A stretch of DNA of 33,153 bases from Actinomycetales bacterium (GTDB lineage: Bacteria > Actinomycetota > Actinomycetes > Actinomycetales > Quadrisphaeraceae): the NCBI GenBank assembly GCA_022701985.1, contig JAKONK010000252.1, forward strand, positions 1-33,153, given 5' to 3'. Position 1 is the first letter of the stretch. Each line of letters starts with the position of its first letter. Under the pieces are notes generated by a model that ran no database searches, was not told the origin of the DNA, and saw only the letters and a list, made by a program, of their open reading frames with translations. This document shows, piece after piece, positions 1-7,008 of this stretch. A program made the position numbers and the translations under genes.

Positions 1-806
1 ACTACGACTACGGCTTCTACTGGTACCTCTACACCGACGGCCGCATCGAGCTGGAGGCCAAGGCCACCGGCATCGTCTTCACCTCCGCCTACCGCGGCGA
101 GGAGCACCCCTACGCCACGCAGATGGCCCCCGGCCTGGGCGCGCCGTTCCACCAGCACCTGTTCTCCGCGCGGCTCGACATGGCCGTGGACCAGCGCCCC
201 GACGGCGAGGGCGGCTGGACCGGCAACACCGTGGTGGAGGTCGACGCCGCGCGCGTGCCGGTGTCGCAGACCAACCCCCACGGCAACGCCTTCACCCGCG
301 CCACGACCCCGCTGACCTCCGAGGGCGAGGCGCAGCGGATGTCGGACGCCACCGTCGGGCGGACCTGGGTGGTGACCAACCCGTCGGTGACCAACCGGCT
401 CGGCGAGCCCGTCGGCTACGCCCTCCACCCGCAGCCCAGCCCCGCGCTGCTGGCCGACCCGAGCTCGGTGGTGGCCGCGCGCGCGGCGTTCTCCACCAAG
501 CACCTGTGGGTGACCCCGCACGAGCCGGCCGAGCGGTACGCCGCCGGAGACCTCGTCAACCAGCACCCCGGGGGCGCGGGCCTGCCCGCCTACACGGCGG
601 CGGACCGGTCCGTGGAGGACACCGACGTCGTGCTCTGGCACACCTTCGGCCTCACGCACTTCCCGCGCCCGGAGGACTGGCCGGTCATGCCCACCGACTA
701 CACCGGGTTCCAGCTGAAGCCCCACGGCTTCTTCGACAGGAACCCCGCTCTCGGAGTCCCCGCCGTGCTGACCAGCACGAACTCCCACTGCTCCTCCGGG
801 CGGTGA
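1..806 (+). CDS. Copper-containing primary amine oxidase, C-terminal part (5' truncated by window)
   Basis: Oxidises primary amines to aldehydes with release of ammonia and hydrogen peroxide, using copper and a topaquinone (TPQ) made from its own tyrosine. The window opens inside the TPQ motif: bases 1-2 finish an Asn codon and the next codons read Y-D-Y-G, the tyrosine at 3-5 being the TPQ precursor. Two copper ligands appear as H-Q-H at 150-158, 49 and 51 residues after that tyrosine, the spacing known for the Arthrobacter enzyme. The third ligand lies in [13 protein letters not shown] near 650-690. Only the catalytic C-terminal domain is present. No signal peptide can be judged. It ends in TGA at 804-806, overlapped by the GTG of the next gene. 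The family call is secure; the substrate is unknown. Confidence 0.95.
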   Translation, partial: YDYGFYWYLYTDGRIELEAKATGIVFTSAYRGEEHPYATQMAPGLGAPFHQHLFSARLDMAVDQRPDGEGGWTGNTVVEVDAARVPVSQTNPHGNAFTRATTPLTSEGEAQRMSDATVGRTWVVTNPSVTNRLGEPVGYALHPQPSPALLADPSSVVAARAAFSTKHLWVTPHEPAERYAAGDLVNQHPGGAGLPAYTAADRSVEDTDVVLWHTFGLTHFPRPEDWPVMPTDYTGFQLKPHGFFDRNPALGVPAVLTSTNSHCSSGR

Positions 807-1267
807 GCGTGCGCGCCGTGGGCCAGCTCCTCGCGGTGACCGCCGCGCTGGTCCACGGCGCGCTCGCGGTCGCGTCCCCGAGCGCCGTGGCGCTGGCGAT
901 GCTGCCGCTGGCCCTGGGGTGCGCGCTCTGCGCCCGGCACCTCGACCGGTCCCGGGCCTGGGCCGGGTGCGCGGTGCTCGACGCCGCGATGCTCGCGCTG
1001 ATGCTGCTCGACCACGCCGCAGCGCTCCGCCCGGCGGGCGCAGCACCGGCGCCGGCCGCCGGGCACGCGGGCCACGGCGCCGCGCTGCTCGCGGGGACGG
1101 CGCCGCTCGGCGGCTGGGGCCACGGGCTGATGGCGGTGGCCGAGGCCCTGGTCGTCGCCCAGCTCGCCCTCGCCGCCGTCGTCCTCCTCCTGGCGGCGGT
1201 GCACCGGGCGCAGCGGAGCACCGTCACGGCGGGGCGCGCCCGGCTGTCCGAGCTCCACCCCGGGTGA
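803..1267 (+). CDS. Small integral membrane protein of unknown function
   Basis: A 154-residue protein starting at GTG 803, which overlaps the amine oxidase stop (GTGA), so translation is probably coupled. It is hydrophobic, with about four likely membrane segments: two in the first 50 residues, one around residues 55-70, and one near the C-terminal third ([20 protein letters not shown]). The loop before the last segment is rich in Ala, Pro, Gly and His and holds GHAGHG. The longer in-frame extension back to 506 is only a shadow of the amine oxidase. I do not recognise a family. Its coupling to the oxidase suggests a related job, perhaps in copper handling or membrane placement, but that is inference from position and the histidines only. 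Confidence 0.75.
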   Translation: MSVRAVGQLLAVTAALVHGALAVASPSAVALAMLPLALGCALCARHLDRSRAWAGCAVLDAAMLALMLLDHAAALRPAGAAPAPAAGHAGHGAALLAGTAPLGGWGHGLMAVAEALVVAQLALAAVVLLLAAVHRAQRSTVTAGRARLSELHPG

Positions 1268-1309
1268 CCCGGACGGCGACCACCTCCGGGTCGCGGCGGA
1301 GGGGGAGGC

Positions 1310-1957
1310 TCAGGAGGGCGGGGGGAGCAGCCCCCGGGACATCGCCACCGTGACGGCCGCCGTCCTGTCGTCGACGCCGAGCTTGGTGAACACCCGCAGC
1401 AGGTGGCTCTTCACCGTCGCCTCGCCGATGAACAGCTCCGCGGCGATCCCCGGGTTGCTCAGCCCCCGCGCCACGCACGCCAGCACCTCGGTCTCCCGGG
1501 CGGTGAGGCGCTCCGCGGCGGGCTCGCGCATCCGCGTCAGCAGCTTCGCGGCCACCGGCGGGGCCAGCACGGTCTCGCCGCGGGCGGCGCGGCGCACCGC
1601 GTCGGTGAGGACGGCGCGGGGGGCGTCCTTCAGCAGGTAGCCGGTGGCCCCCGCCTCGACGGCGCGCAGGATGTCGGCGTCGGTGTCGTACGTGGTGAGC
1701 ACCAGCACCCTCGCGCCCGGGTGCGCGGCCCGCAGGCGGGTGGTCGCGGCCACGCCGTCGACGCCCGGCATCCGCAGGTCCATGAGGACGACGTCGGGGT
1801 GGTGCTCCTCGAACGCCGCGAGCGCGCCCGCGCCGTCGTCGACCTCCGCCACCACGTCGAGGTCGGCCTCTGCGGACAGGAGCGCGACGATGCCGGCGCG
1901 GACGACGGGGTGGTCGTCGACGACGACGAGCCGCAGGGGCGCCGTGGGGGGCGTCAT
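1310..1957 (-). CDS. NarL/LuxR-family response regulator
   Basis: A 215-residue two-component response regulator. The receiver domain fills the first ~120 residues, with the acidic pair at Asp14-Asp15, the phospho-acceptor Asp60 in LMDLRMPG and the conserved Lys in LLKDAP. A LuxR-type helix-turn-helix fills residues ~148-205 (LTARETEVLACVARGL, then EATVKSHLLRVFTKLGV). The ATG at 1957 overlaps the kinase stop as ATGA, so kinase and regulator are coupled; the upstream in-frame extension is a shadow. It is the last gene of an ABC transporter-kinase-regulator operon and probably controls that operon, possibly through the dyad at 5000-5021. Confidence 0.95.
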   Translation of the reverse strand: MTPPTAPLRLVVVDDHPVVRAGIVALLSAEADLDVVAEVDDGAGALAAFEEHHPDVVLMDLRMPGVDGVAATTRLRAAHPGARVLVLTTYDTDADILRAVEAGATGYLLKDAPRAVLTDAVRRAARGETVLAPPVAAKLLTRMREPAAERLTARETEVLACVARGLSNPGIAAELFIGEATVKSHLLRVFTKLGVDDRTAAVTVAMSRGLLPPPS

Positions 1958-3210
1958 GCGGGCACCCTGACGCGCAGCACGCACCCCGCGCCACCCGCTG
2001 CTCCGTCGGAGCGCTCGCTGAGGACCGCGGAGCCGCCGACCTGGGCGGCCCGCGCGGCCATCGCCGCCAGGCCGTAGCCCGCCCGCGGGCCGGCCAGCGC
2101 GGCAGCGCCCTCGGGGCCCAGGCCCGCGCCGTCGTCGACCAGCGCCATCTCGACGCCCTCGACGTCGACGGCGAGGGCGACCACCACCCGGGTGGCGCCG
2201 CCGTGGCGGCGGGCGTTGGCGAGGCCCTCCTGCGCCGCCCTCAGCAGCACCACCTCGGCCTCGGGGCCCAGCGGTGGGAGCGCCGCGGGCAGGTCCAGCT
2301 CGACGACCAGCCCGTCCTGGGCGGTCGTCCGGGCCGCGAGGCGCTCCAGCGCGCCCAGCAGGCGGTGGTCCGAGGCCGACTGCGCCAGGTCGGGAGGGGT
2401 GTGGGCGGCGACGATGGCACGGGCCTCCGCCAGGTTCGCCCGCGCGGTGGCCTCGATGAGGTCGAGGCGCTCGCGGGTCCGGCCGTCCTGGGCCGCCTGC
2501 GCGAGCGCGACGATGCTGAGGAACCCCTGCGCGAGGGTGTCGTGGATCTCCCCGGCCATCCGCTCGCGCTCGGCCAGCACCCCGCGGGCGTGCTCGGCGG
2601 TGGCGAGCTCGGCGCGGGCGGCCGTCAGCTCGGCGAGCAGGGCCGCGCGCGACTCGCTCTCGTGCACCAGCCCGGTGATCCACAGCCCCAGCACGATCGC
2701 CGCGGCCGACTGCAGGAACGCGGTGACCACGGCGTCGGTGACGGAGCTCGGCGCCCACCCCGACCGCGCCACCTGCACCACGGCGAGCCCCGCGGGCACC
2801 GCCACGACGACGGCGACGGCGGGTCCCCGGCGCTCGACCATCGCCCAGGCCTGCGGGAACAGCACGAAGAGCGGAGCCAGGGCGACGCCCGGGCCCAGCG
2901 CCAGCGACAGCACCGCCAGGCACACCCCGACCCCGCCGGTGTACGCGCCGTACCGCACGAGGGCCCGGCGGGTGGCGACCACCTCGCCGGTCTCGGCCAG
3001 CAGCCGCGCCCCCAGCGCCGCGTACAGCCCGGCGGCGGCAGCCAGGGCGACGACGCCGACGAGGCGGTCGGCCAGCGGCGCCCGCGCCAGCGCCAGGACG
3101 GCGACCGCGGTGATGCCCAGCACCCCGTACCAGGCGGCGTGCCAGCCGACCCGGCTCCGCTCCCAGAACCCCGACGGCGCCGCGGCGGTCACGAGGCGGT
3201 CACCGGTCAC
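1954..3210 (-). CDS. NarL-type sensor histidine kinase (HisKA_3 family)
   Basis: A 418-residue membrane kinase. The N-terminal half has about six hydrophobic segments without a large extracytoplasmic loop, so it is likely an intramembrane-type sensor. The HisKA_3 dimerisation motif ERMAGEIHDTLAQGF contains the phospho-accepting His. The HATPase domain follows with the N box (QEGLANARRHGG) and G boxes (VDDGAGLGPEG, GYGLAAMAARA). GTG 3210 was chosen because it overlaps the permease stop (GTGA); GTG 3192 is a second candidate. Its partner is the regulator overlapping its stop by 4 nt. Co-transcription with an ABC-2 exporter is the layout of systems that sense membrane-active or antibiotic stress, but the signal cannot be read here. 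Confidence 0.94.
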   Translation of the reverse strand: MTGDRLVTAAAPSGFWERSRVGWHAAWYGVLGITAVAVLALARAPLADRLVGVVALAAAAGLYAALGARLLAETGEVVATRRALVRYGAYTGGVGVCLAVLSLALGPGVALAPLFVLFPQAWAMVERRGPAVAVVVAVPAGLAVVQVARSGWAPSSVTDAVVTAFLQSAAAIVLGLWITGLVHESESRAALLAELTAARAELATAEHARGVLAERERMAGEIHDTLAQGFLSIVALAQAAQDGRTRERLDLIEATARANLAEARAIVAAHTPPDLAQSASDHRLLGALERLAARTTAQDGLVVELDLPAALPPLGPEAEVVLLRAAQEGLANARRHGGATRVVVALAVDVEGVEMALVDDGAGLGPEGAAALAGPRAGYGLAAMAARAAQVGGSAVLSERSDGAAGGAGCVLRVRVPA

Positions 3211-4079
3211 CGGTCGCCGCGGCGGCGCCAGCGGAACGTCGTGCGGCACAGCAGCAGGCCGACGACGGTCCACCCCGCCAGGACCAGCGCGACCAGGCCC
3301 AGCTGCCACTCACCGGCGGGCTCGGCCGCGGCCATCGACTCCGGCAGCAGCGCCGCCCGGAACCCCTCCGCCATCCACTTGAGCGGGAAGACGGCGGCGA
3401 CGTCCTGCATCCACCCCGGCAGCTGGCTGTAGACGAAGAACACCCCCGAGACGAACTGCAGCACCAGGACGACGGGCGCGGTCACCGCGCTCGCGGACCG
3501 CCCGGTGCGGGGGATGCTCGAGTACGCGATGCCCAGCAGCGTCCCGGCGGCGGCGCCGAGCACGGTCACCCACCCGAGGGTGAGCCACTGCTGCGGCCCG
3601 GCGGGCAGGTCGACGTCGAAGAGCAGGTGCGCGGCGGTCAGCAGGACCGCCATCTGCACCGCGCCCGTGACGACGACGAGCCCGACCTTGCCGAGGAAGT
3701 ACGCCGCCGGCGGCATGGGCGTGCCCTCCAGGCGCTTGAGCAGGCCGTCGTCGCGCTCCACGGCGATGGAGATCGCGAGGCTCTGGAAGCTGACCAGCAG
3801 CACCCCCGAGGCGGCCATCCCGGCGGTGAAGTACTGCGTGAAGCTCACGCCGGGCGCGACCTCCCCGGAGAAGACCGACCCGAAGACGAACAGGAAGATG
3901 ATCGGGAAGAAGACGTTGAAGACCAGCGCGTCCCACGAGCGCGACAGCTCCTTGAGCTCGACCGCGGTGCGCGCCAGCGAGGTGCGCGCCAGGAAGGCGG
4001 GGGAGCGGAACGCCGACGGCTCGGCGGGCTGCCGGGTGCGCGGGCCGCTCGTCGTCGAGGTGGACGCCGTCGTGCTCAT
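3207..4079 (-). CDS. ABC-2 type transporter permease
   Basis: A 290-residue permease. After a Ser/Thr-rich cytoplasmic N-terminus (~50 residues) it shows about six membrane segments in the ABC-2 pattern, first one at FNVFFPIIFLFVFGSVF. The amphipathic region LVSFQSLAISIAVERDDGLLKRLEGTPMPP is typical of DrrB-like exporters (quoted only as the stretch around LLKRLEGTPMPP). The ATG at 4079 overlaps the ATPase stop as ATGA and the end overlaps the kinase start as GTGA. It forms the membrane channel for the ATPase encoded just upstream. Likely substrates are drugs, lipids or peptides; none can be picked from the sequence. Confidence 0.93.
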   Translation of the reverse strand: MSTTASTSTTSGPRTRQPAEPSAFRSPAFLARTSLARTAVELKELSRSWDALVFNVFFPIIFLFVFGSVFSGEVAPGVSFTQYFTAGMAASGVLLVSFQSLAISIAVERDDGLLKRLEGTPMPPAAYFLGKVGLVVVTGAVQMAVLLTAAHLLFDVDLPAGPQQWLTLGWVTVLGAAAGTLLGIAYSSIPRTGRSASAVTAPVVLVLQFVSGVFFVYSQLPGWMQDVAAVFPLKWMAEGFRAALLPESMAAAEPAGEWQLGLVALVLAGWTVVGLLLCRTTFRWRRRGDR

Positions 4080-4942
4080 CGGGAGACCTCCTGAGCGGCG
4101 GGGGAGGAGAGCAGGGACAGGTAGGCGTCCTCCAGCGTCGGCCGGTGCACGCTGAGGCCGTCGAGCTCCCCGAGCTGGGCGTGCAGGCGCGCCACCAGCG
4201 CCGCGGGCTCGCCGGTCAGCTCGGTCCGCCAGCCACCGCCAGCGTCGCGCCAGCGGACCGAGGCGGGGGCGGTGTCGCGACCGCCCAGGTCGGCGGGCGT
4301 GCCCGTGGCCACGATGCGGCCCCCGTCGATGACGGCGAGCGCGTCGGCGAGCACCTCCACCTCGTCGAGGTAGTGCGTGGTCAGCAGGATCGTGGTGCCG
4401 TCGGCCGCGAGCAGCTGCACGAGCGCCCAGAACTCGCGGCGGGCCTCGGGGTCGAACCCGGTGGTGGGCTCGTCGAGGAACAGCAGCTCCGGGTCTCCGA
4501 CGATGCCGAGGGCCACGTCGAGGCGCCGTCGTCGTCCACCGGACAGGGCGCTGGCGCGGGTGCGCGCGTCGTCGGCCAGCCCGACCTGCTCGACGACCGC
4601 CTCGGGGCGGCGCGGGTGCGGGTAGAAGGTCGCGAACTGGCGGACGACCTCGGTGACCGTGAGGTCGGACAGGTCCCTGGTCGACTGCGCGACGATGCCG
4701 AGGCGGCTGCGCCACGCCGGGGTGGGACGCCCCGGGTCGGCGCCCAGCACGCTGACCTCGCCGGCCGTCCGGGCGCGGTAGCCCTCGAGCACCTCGACGG
4801 TGGTCGACTTGCCCGCCCCGTTGGGTCCCAGCAGCGCGAACACCTGGCCGGGGACGACGTCGAAGGAGACGCCGTCGACGGCCCGCCTGGACCCGTAGTG
4901 CTTGTGCAGGTCCGTGACCCGCACCGCCGGTTCGCTGCTCAT
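4076..4942 (-). CDS. ABC transporter ATP-binding protein (DrrA-like exporter ATPase)
   Basis: A 288-residue ATPase. Walker A is GPNGAGKSTT, the signature is LSGGRRRRLD, Walker B is LLFLDEPTTGFD and the switch His sits in LLTTHYLDEVEVLAD. The C-terminal ~70 residues form the usual small domain of DrrA/CcmA-like exporters and end in TLEDAYLSLL. ATG 4942 directly precedes the conserved start VRVTDLHKHYGSRRAV; extension to 5077 has no support. First gene of the operon, with 4-nt overlap to the permease. An imperfect -10 (CAGGCT) lies 7 nt before the ATG, so the message could be leaderless, and a 22-bp dyad lies about 60 nt upstream. Confidence 0.95.
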   Translation of the reverse strand: MSSEPAVRVTDLHKHYGSRRAVDGVSFDVVPGQVFALLGPNGAGKSTTVEVLEGYRARTAGEVSVLGADPGRPTPAWRSRLGIVAQSTRDLSDLTVTEVVRQFATFYPHPRRPEAVVEQVGLADDARTRASALSGGRRRRLDVALGIVGDPELLFLDEPTTGFDPEARREFWALVQLLAADGTTILLTTHYLDEVEVLADALAVIDGGRIVATGTPADLGGRDTAPASVRWRDAGGGWRTELTGEPAALVARLHAQLGELDGLSVHRPTLEDAYLSLLSSPAAQEVSR

Positions 4943-4999
4943 GGTGAGGAGCCTGCCCGCTGCGGGGCGGCGGGCGTCAGGGGCTGGTGGTGGGTCTCG

Positions 5000-5021
5000 G
5001 CCTCCACCGACCGGTGGAGGC
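5000..5021. promoter_or_regulatory. 22-bp inverted repeat upstream of the ABC/two-component operon
   Basis: Arms GCCTCCACCG and CGGTGGAGGC are exact reverse complements separated by 2 nt. The centre is about 68 nt before the ATPase start. Its size and dyad symmetry fit a NarL-type dimer site, and the operon's own regulator is the obvious candidate. A hairpin role cannot be excluded. Confidence 0.55.
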
Positions 5022-5052
5022 GCCCGCTGCAGGGCGGAGGAGCCCCCTGCGA

Positions 5053-5114
5053 CCGTGATCATGGGACCTGCGCACACCCCGCGGCGGTCGTGCGCGCAGA
5101 TCCCATGATCACGG
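5053..5114. repeat. Large imperfect hairpin, REP-like palindromic element
   Basis: The outer arms CCGTGATCATGGGA (5053-5066) and TCCCATGATCACGG (5101-5114) match perfectly over 14 bp. After one mismatch the stem continues with CTGCGC (5068-5073) against GCGCAG (5094-5099), then CAC against GTG, around a ~12-nt loop. There is no T-tract, so it is a poor classical terminator. Its position downstream of a gene end and its mixed base content, unlike its GC-rich surroundings, resemble REP elements scattered through bacterial genomes. No second copy is present in the window. Confidence 0.6.
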
Positions 5115-5158
5115 CGGTGGGTCGCTCGTCCGCCCTGGGGTCGTGGGGCGGGAGGTCC

Positions 5159-5533
5159 TCAGGCGGGGACGGCCTCGCGGACGCGGCCGCGGGTGGGCGT
5201 GAGGCGGCCGGTGCGGGCGGCCCAGACCTCGAACACCACGGTGAACAGCGGCGGGACGCTGCAGACGACGGCGACGACGAGCGTGCCGGAGGACCAGCGC
5301 AGGACGCGCCACGCGAGCACGGCCATGACGAGGTAGGCCACGAAGGCCGCGCCGTGGACCGGCCCGAAGAGCTGCACGCCGGCCTCGGTCGTCTGCGGCA
5401 CGTACTTGACGTACATGCCGGTCAGCAGCCCCACCCACGTGAGGGCCTCCAGCACGGCGACGGCGGTGAAGGCCCGCAGCACCAGGCGCTGGCGGCTCGT
5501 CAGGTCGGTCGTGGTGGGCACGGCGTCGATCAC
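5159..5533 (-). CDS. DUF3817 domain-containing membrane protein
   Basis: A 124-residue protein with about three membrane segments and the DUF3817 pattern: LEALTWVGLLTGMYVKYVP near residues 28-46, then GPVHGAAFVAYLVMAVLAWR near 57-76. It starts at GTG 5533; a second GTG a few codons in (VPTTTDL) is possible. The family is common in actinobacteria and has no established function. It is a separate unit between the ABC operon and the DUF3046 gene. Confidence 0.88.
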   Translation of the reverse strand: MIDAVPTTTDLTSRQRLVLRAFTAVAVLEALTWVGLLTGMYVKYVPQTTEAGVQLFGPVHGAAFVAYLVMAVLAWRVLRWSSGTLVVAVVCSVPPLFTVVFEVWAARTGRLTPTRGRVREAVPA

Positions 5534-5621
5534 ACCACGCCGTCGCCGCGCGGGGTGACGCCCACCGGGCCGGCGTGGCGAGCCTCACGCGGCACCACGA
5601 CGGGTGGGGGAGGATCGGCGG

Positions 5622-5855
5622 GTGCGTCACAGCGAGTTCTGGCAGCTGGCCGAGGAGGTCTTCGGACCCGAGTACGCCAGGTCGCTGGCCTCCGACATCG
5701 TGCTCAGCCGGCTGGGGGGCCGCACGCCCGTGCAGGGCCTGGACGCCGGCATCCCGCCCCGCGACGTGTGGGAGGCCCTGTGCGACGCGCAGGACGTGCC
5801 GCCGGAGCGCCGGTGGATCGACACCCGCGAGGCCAACCGCCGCCACCGCCGCTGA
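5622..5855 (+). CDS. DUF3046 domain-containing protein
   Basis: A 77-residue soluble protein starting at GTG 5622, giving V-R-H-S-E-F-W, the usual DUF3046 N-terminus. Family features seen: FW near the start, FGPEYARSLASDIVLSRL, GGRTPVQGL and an acidic DVPPERRW near the C-terminus. The track-style start at 5604 adds six residues with no family support. In actinobacteria this gene is often found near recA-recX; here it lies about 5 kb upstream of recA on the same strand. No function is established. Confidence 0.88.
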   Translation: MRHSEFWQLAEEVFGPEYARSLASDIVLSRLGGRTPVQGLDAGIPPRDVWEALCDAQDVPPERRWIDTREANRRHRR

Positions 5856-5868
5856 GGGGGACCCCGGA

Positions 5869-6732
5869 TCAGGCGGGCTTGCGCGCCTGCAGCGTGAAGC
5901 TCAGGGGGATCCGGTCGGCGGCGTCGCCGGGCAGGGCCCACTCCCCGCCGGGGACCTCGACCATGTGCCCCATCGCCTGCCACGGGATGCTGCGGTGCTC
6001 CTCCAGGCCGGTGACCTGCAGACCGGCGGCGATCACGGCGGTGACCAGCTCGCCCAGCCCGTGGTTCCACTCGGCGCTGCGGGTGTGGGTGAAGACGCGG
6101 TCGGTCTCGACGTACGTGCCCGGCTCGTCCCAGACCGTCGGCTCGGGGCGCTCGAAGTACGGGTGGGCCAGCACCAGCTCGCCGTCGGTGCGGTCGTGGT
6201 CGAGAGCCAGCAGTGCGGGGTGGCCGTCGCGCACCAGCAGCCGCCCGCCGGGGGCGAGCAGGTCGGACACGAGGCGCGCCCAGTCGGCGGTGCGCGGCAG
6301 CCAGCACAGGGCCCCGATGCCGGTGTAGACGAGGTCGTACCGCCCGGCCCCCACCGCTGCGAGCACGGCGGCGCCGTCGGTGACGTCGGCCCGGTGGTAG
6401 TCGACCTCCGCTCCGGCCCGCTCGGCCAGGGCGCGCGCCTGCTCCAGTGCGCTGGGGGAGAAGTCGACCCCGGTCATCCGCGCGCCGAGCCTCGCCAGCG
6501 ACAGGGTGTCCGTGCCGAGGTGGCACTGCAGGTGGACGCCGCGGACTCCGGCCAGGTCGCCGAGCCGCGGCGCGTCGAACGCCACGACGTCGGAGACCCT
6601 GGCCGGGTCCTCGACGTACTGCTCGAGCCGGTAGCCCGTGCCGGGGGCGGCGTGCGCGAGCGCGCGCTCGTCCCAGCCGGCGAGGTTCAGGTCCACGGCC
6701 GCGCGCTCGTCCACCGGGGCATCCCACCGCAC
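5869..6732 (-). CDS. Class I SAM-dependent methyltransferase
   Basis: About 287 residues. The SAM-binding region reads HLQCHLGTDTLSLARLGARM, followed by TGVDFSPSALEQAR (acidic residue ending strand 2) and the motif YDLVYTGIGALCWLP. A methyltransferase-11/25 type fold is clear. No ATG is available at the N-terminus; GTG 6732 or GTG 6714 are the candidates and neither has a good ribosome site. In-frame extension far upstream, across the divergent regulator gene, is a shadow. Substrate unknown. It ends 14 nt from the convergent DUF3046 gene. Confidence 0.9.
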   Translation of the reverse strand: MRWDAPVDERAAVDLNLAGWDERALAHAAPGTGYRLEQYVEDPARVSDVVAFDAPRLGDLAGVRGVHLQCHLGTDTLSLARLGARMTGVDFSPSALEQARALAERAGAEVDYHRADVTDGAAVLAAVGAGRYDLVYTGIGALCWLPRTADWARLVSDLLAPGGRLLVRDGHPALLALDHDRTDGELVLAHPYFERPEPTVWDEPGTYVETDRVFTHTRSAEWNHGLGELVTAVIAAGLQVTGLEEHRSIPWQAMGHMVEVPGGEWALPGDAADRIPLSFTLQARKPA

Positions 6733-6743
6733 GGCGGGCCGGC

Positions 6744-6914
6744 TCAGCGACCCGTTTCCCGGTAGGGGCGCGAGGGCAGGCGGTCCGCGGTCCACTCCGC
6801 GCGTGACGACGGCGGCGGGCGGTGGCCGTACCCGTCGCCGTGCACGGCGACGAGGACGAGAGCGAGGACGACGAGCACCGGGACGGTGGCGGCCAGGGCC
6901 ACGAGGATCTCCAT
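6744..6914 (-). CDS. Small single-pass membrane protein (56 aa), unknown
   Basis: Translated by hand from ATG 6914 to TGA 6744. Residues 3-24 form one hydrophobic helix (ILVALAATVPVLVVLALVLV), followed by a hydrophilic tail with HGDGYGHRPPP and the end DRLPSRPYRETGR. Only 4 of 56 sense codons end in A or T, the same third-base bias as neighbouring genes, and the start abuts the hydrophobic helix, so it looks coding. No Shine-Dalgarno is visible. It sits between the methyltransferase start and the GlxA regulator, divergent from the latter. No family recognised. Confidence 0.65.
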   Translation of the reverse strand: MEILVALAATVPVLVVLALVLVAVHGDGYGHRPPPSSRAEWTADRLPSRPYRETGR

Positions 6915-6943
6915 GGCCCGATGTTGGTGGACGTCGATGTTGA

Positions 6944-6998
6944 GCCACTAGTGGCAGGAGTGCCACCGCCCGTCGACTTCCTGCCACAGCGTCTGGCA
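6944..6998. promoter_or_regulatory. Cluster of TGGCA inverted repeats before the GlxA-type regulator
   Basis: Three overlapping or adjacent dyads: GCCACTAGTGGC (6944-6955, perfect), GTGGCAGGAGTGCCAC (6951-6966, arms of 6 with 4-nt spacer) and TGCCA-N7-TGGCA (6982-6998). All share the half-site TGGCA. The Streptomyces regulator AdpA, which has the same DJ-1-plus-AraC architecture, recognises a TGGC-type site. The cluster sits in the divergent promoter region, ending 10 nt before the regulator's GTG, so autoregulation is likely. Confidence 0.65.
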
Positions 6999-7008
6999 CC
7001 CTTGGCCG

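Noticed and set aside
1310-2923. A long in-frame extension of the response regulator
   Set aside because: The receiver domain starts cleanly at ATG 1957, which overlaps the kinase stop; upstream residues are the kinase gene in another frame.
4145-6328. A 727-residue plus-strand open frame across the ABC operon and DUF3817 region
   Set aside because: It is antisense to well-recognised genes and shows the Gly/Arg/Ala composition produced by reading GC-rich codons in the wrong frame.
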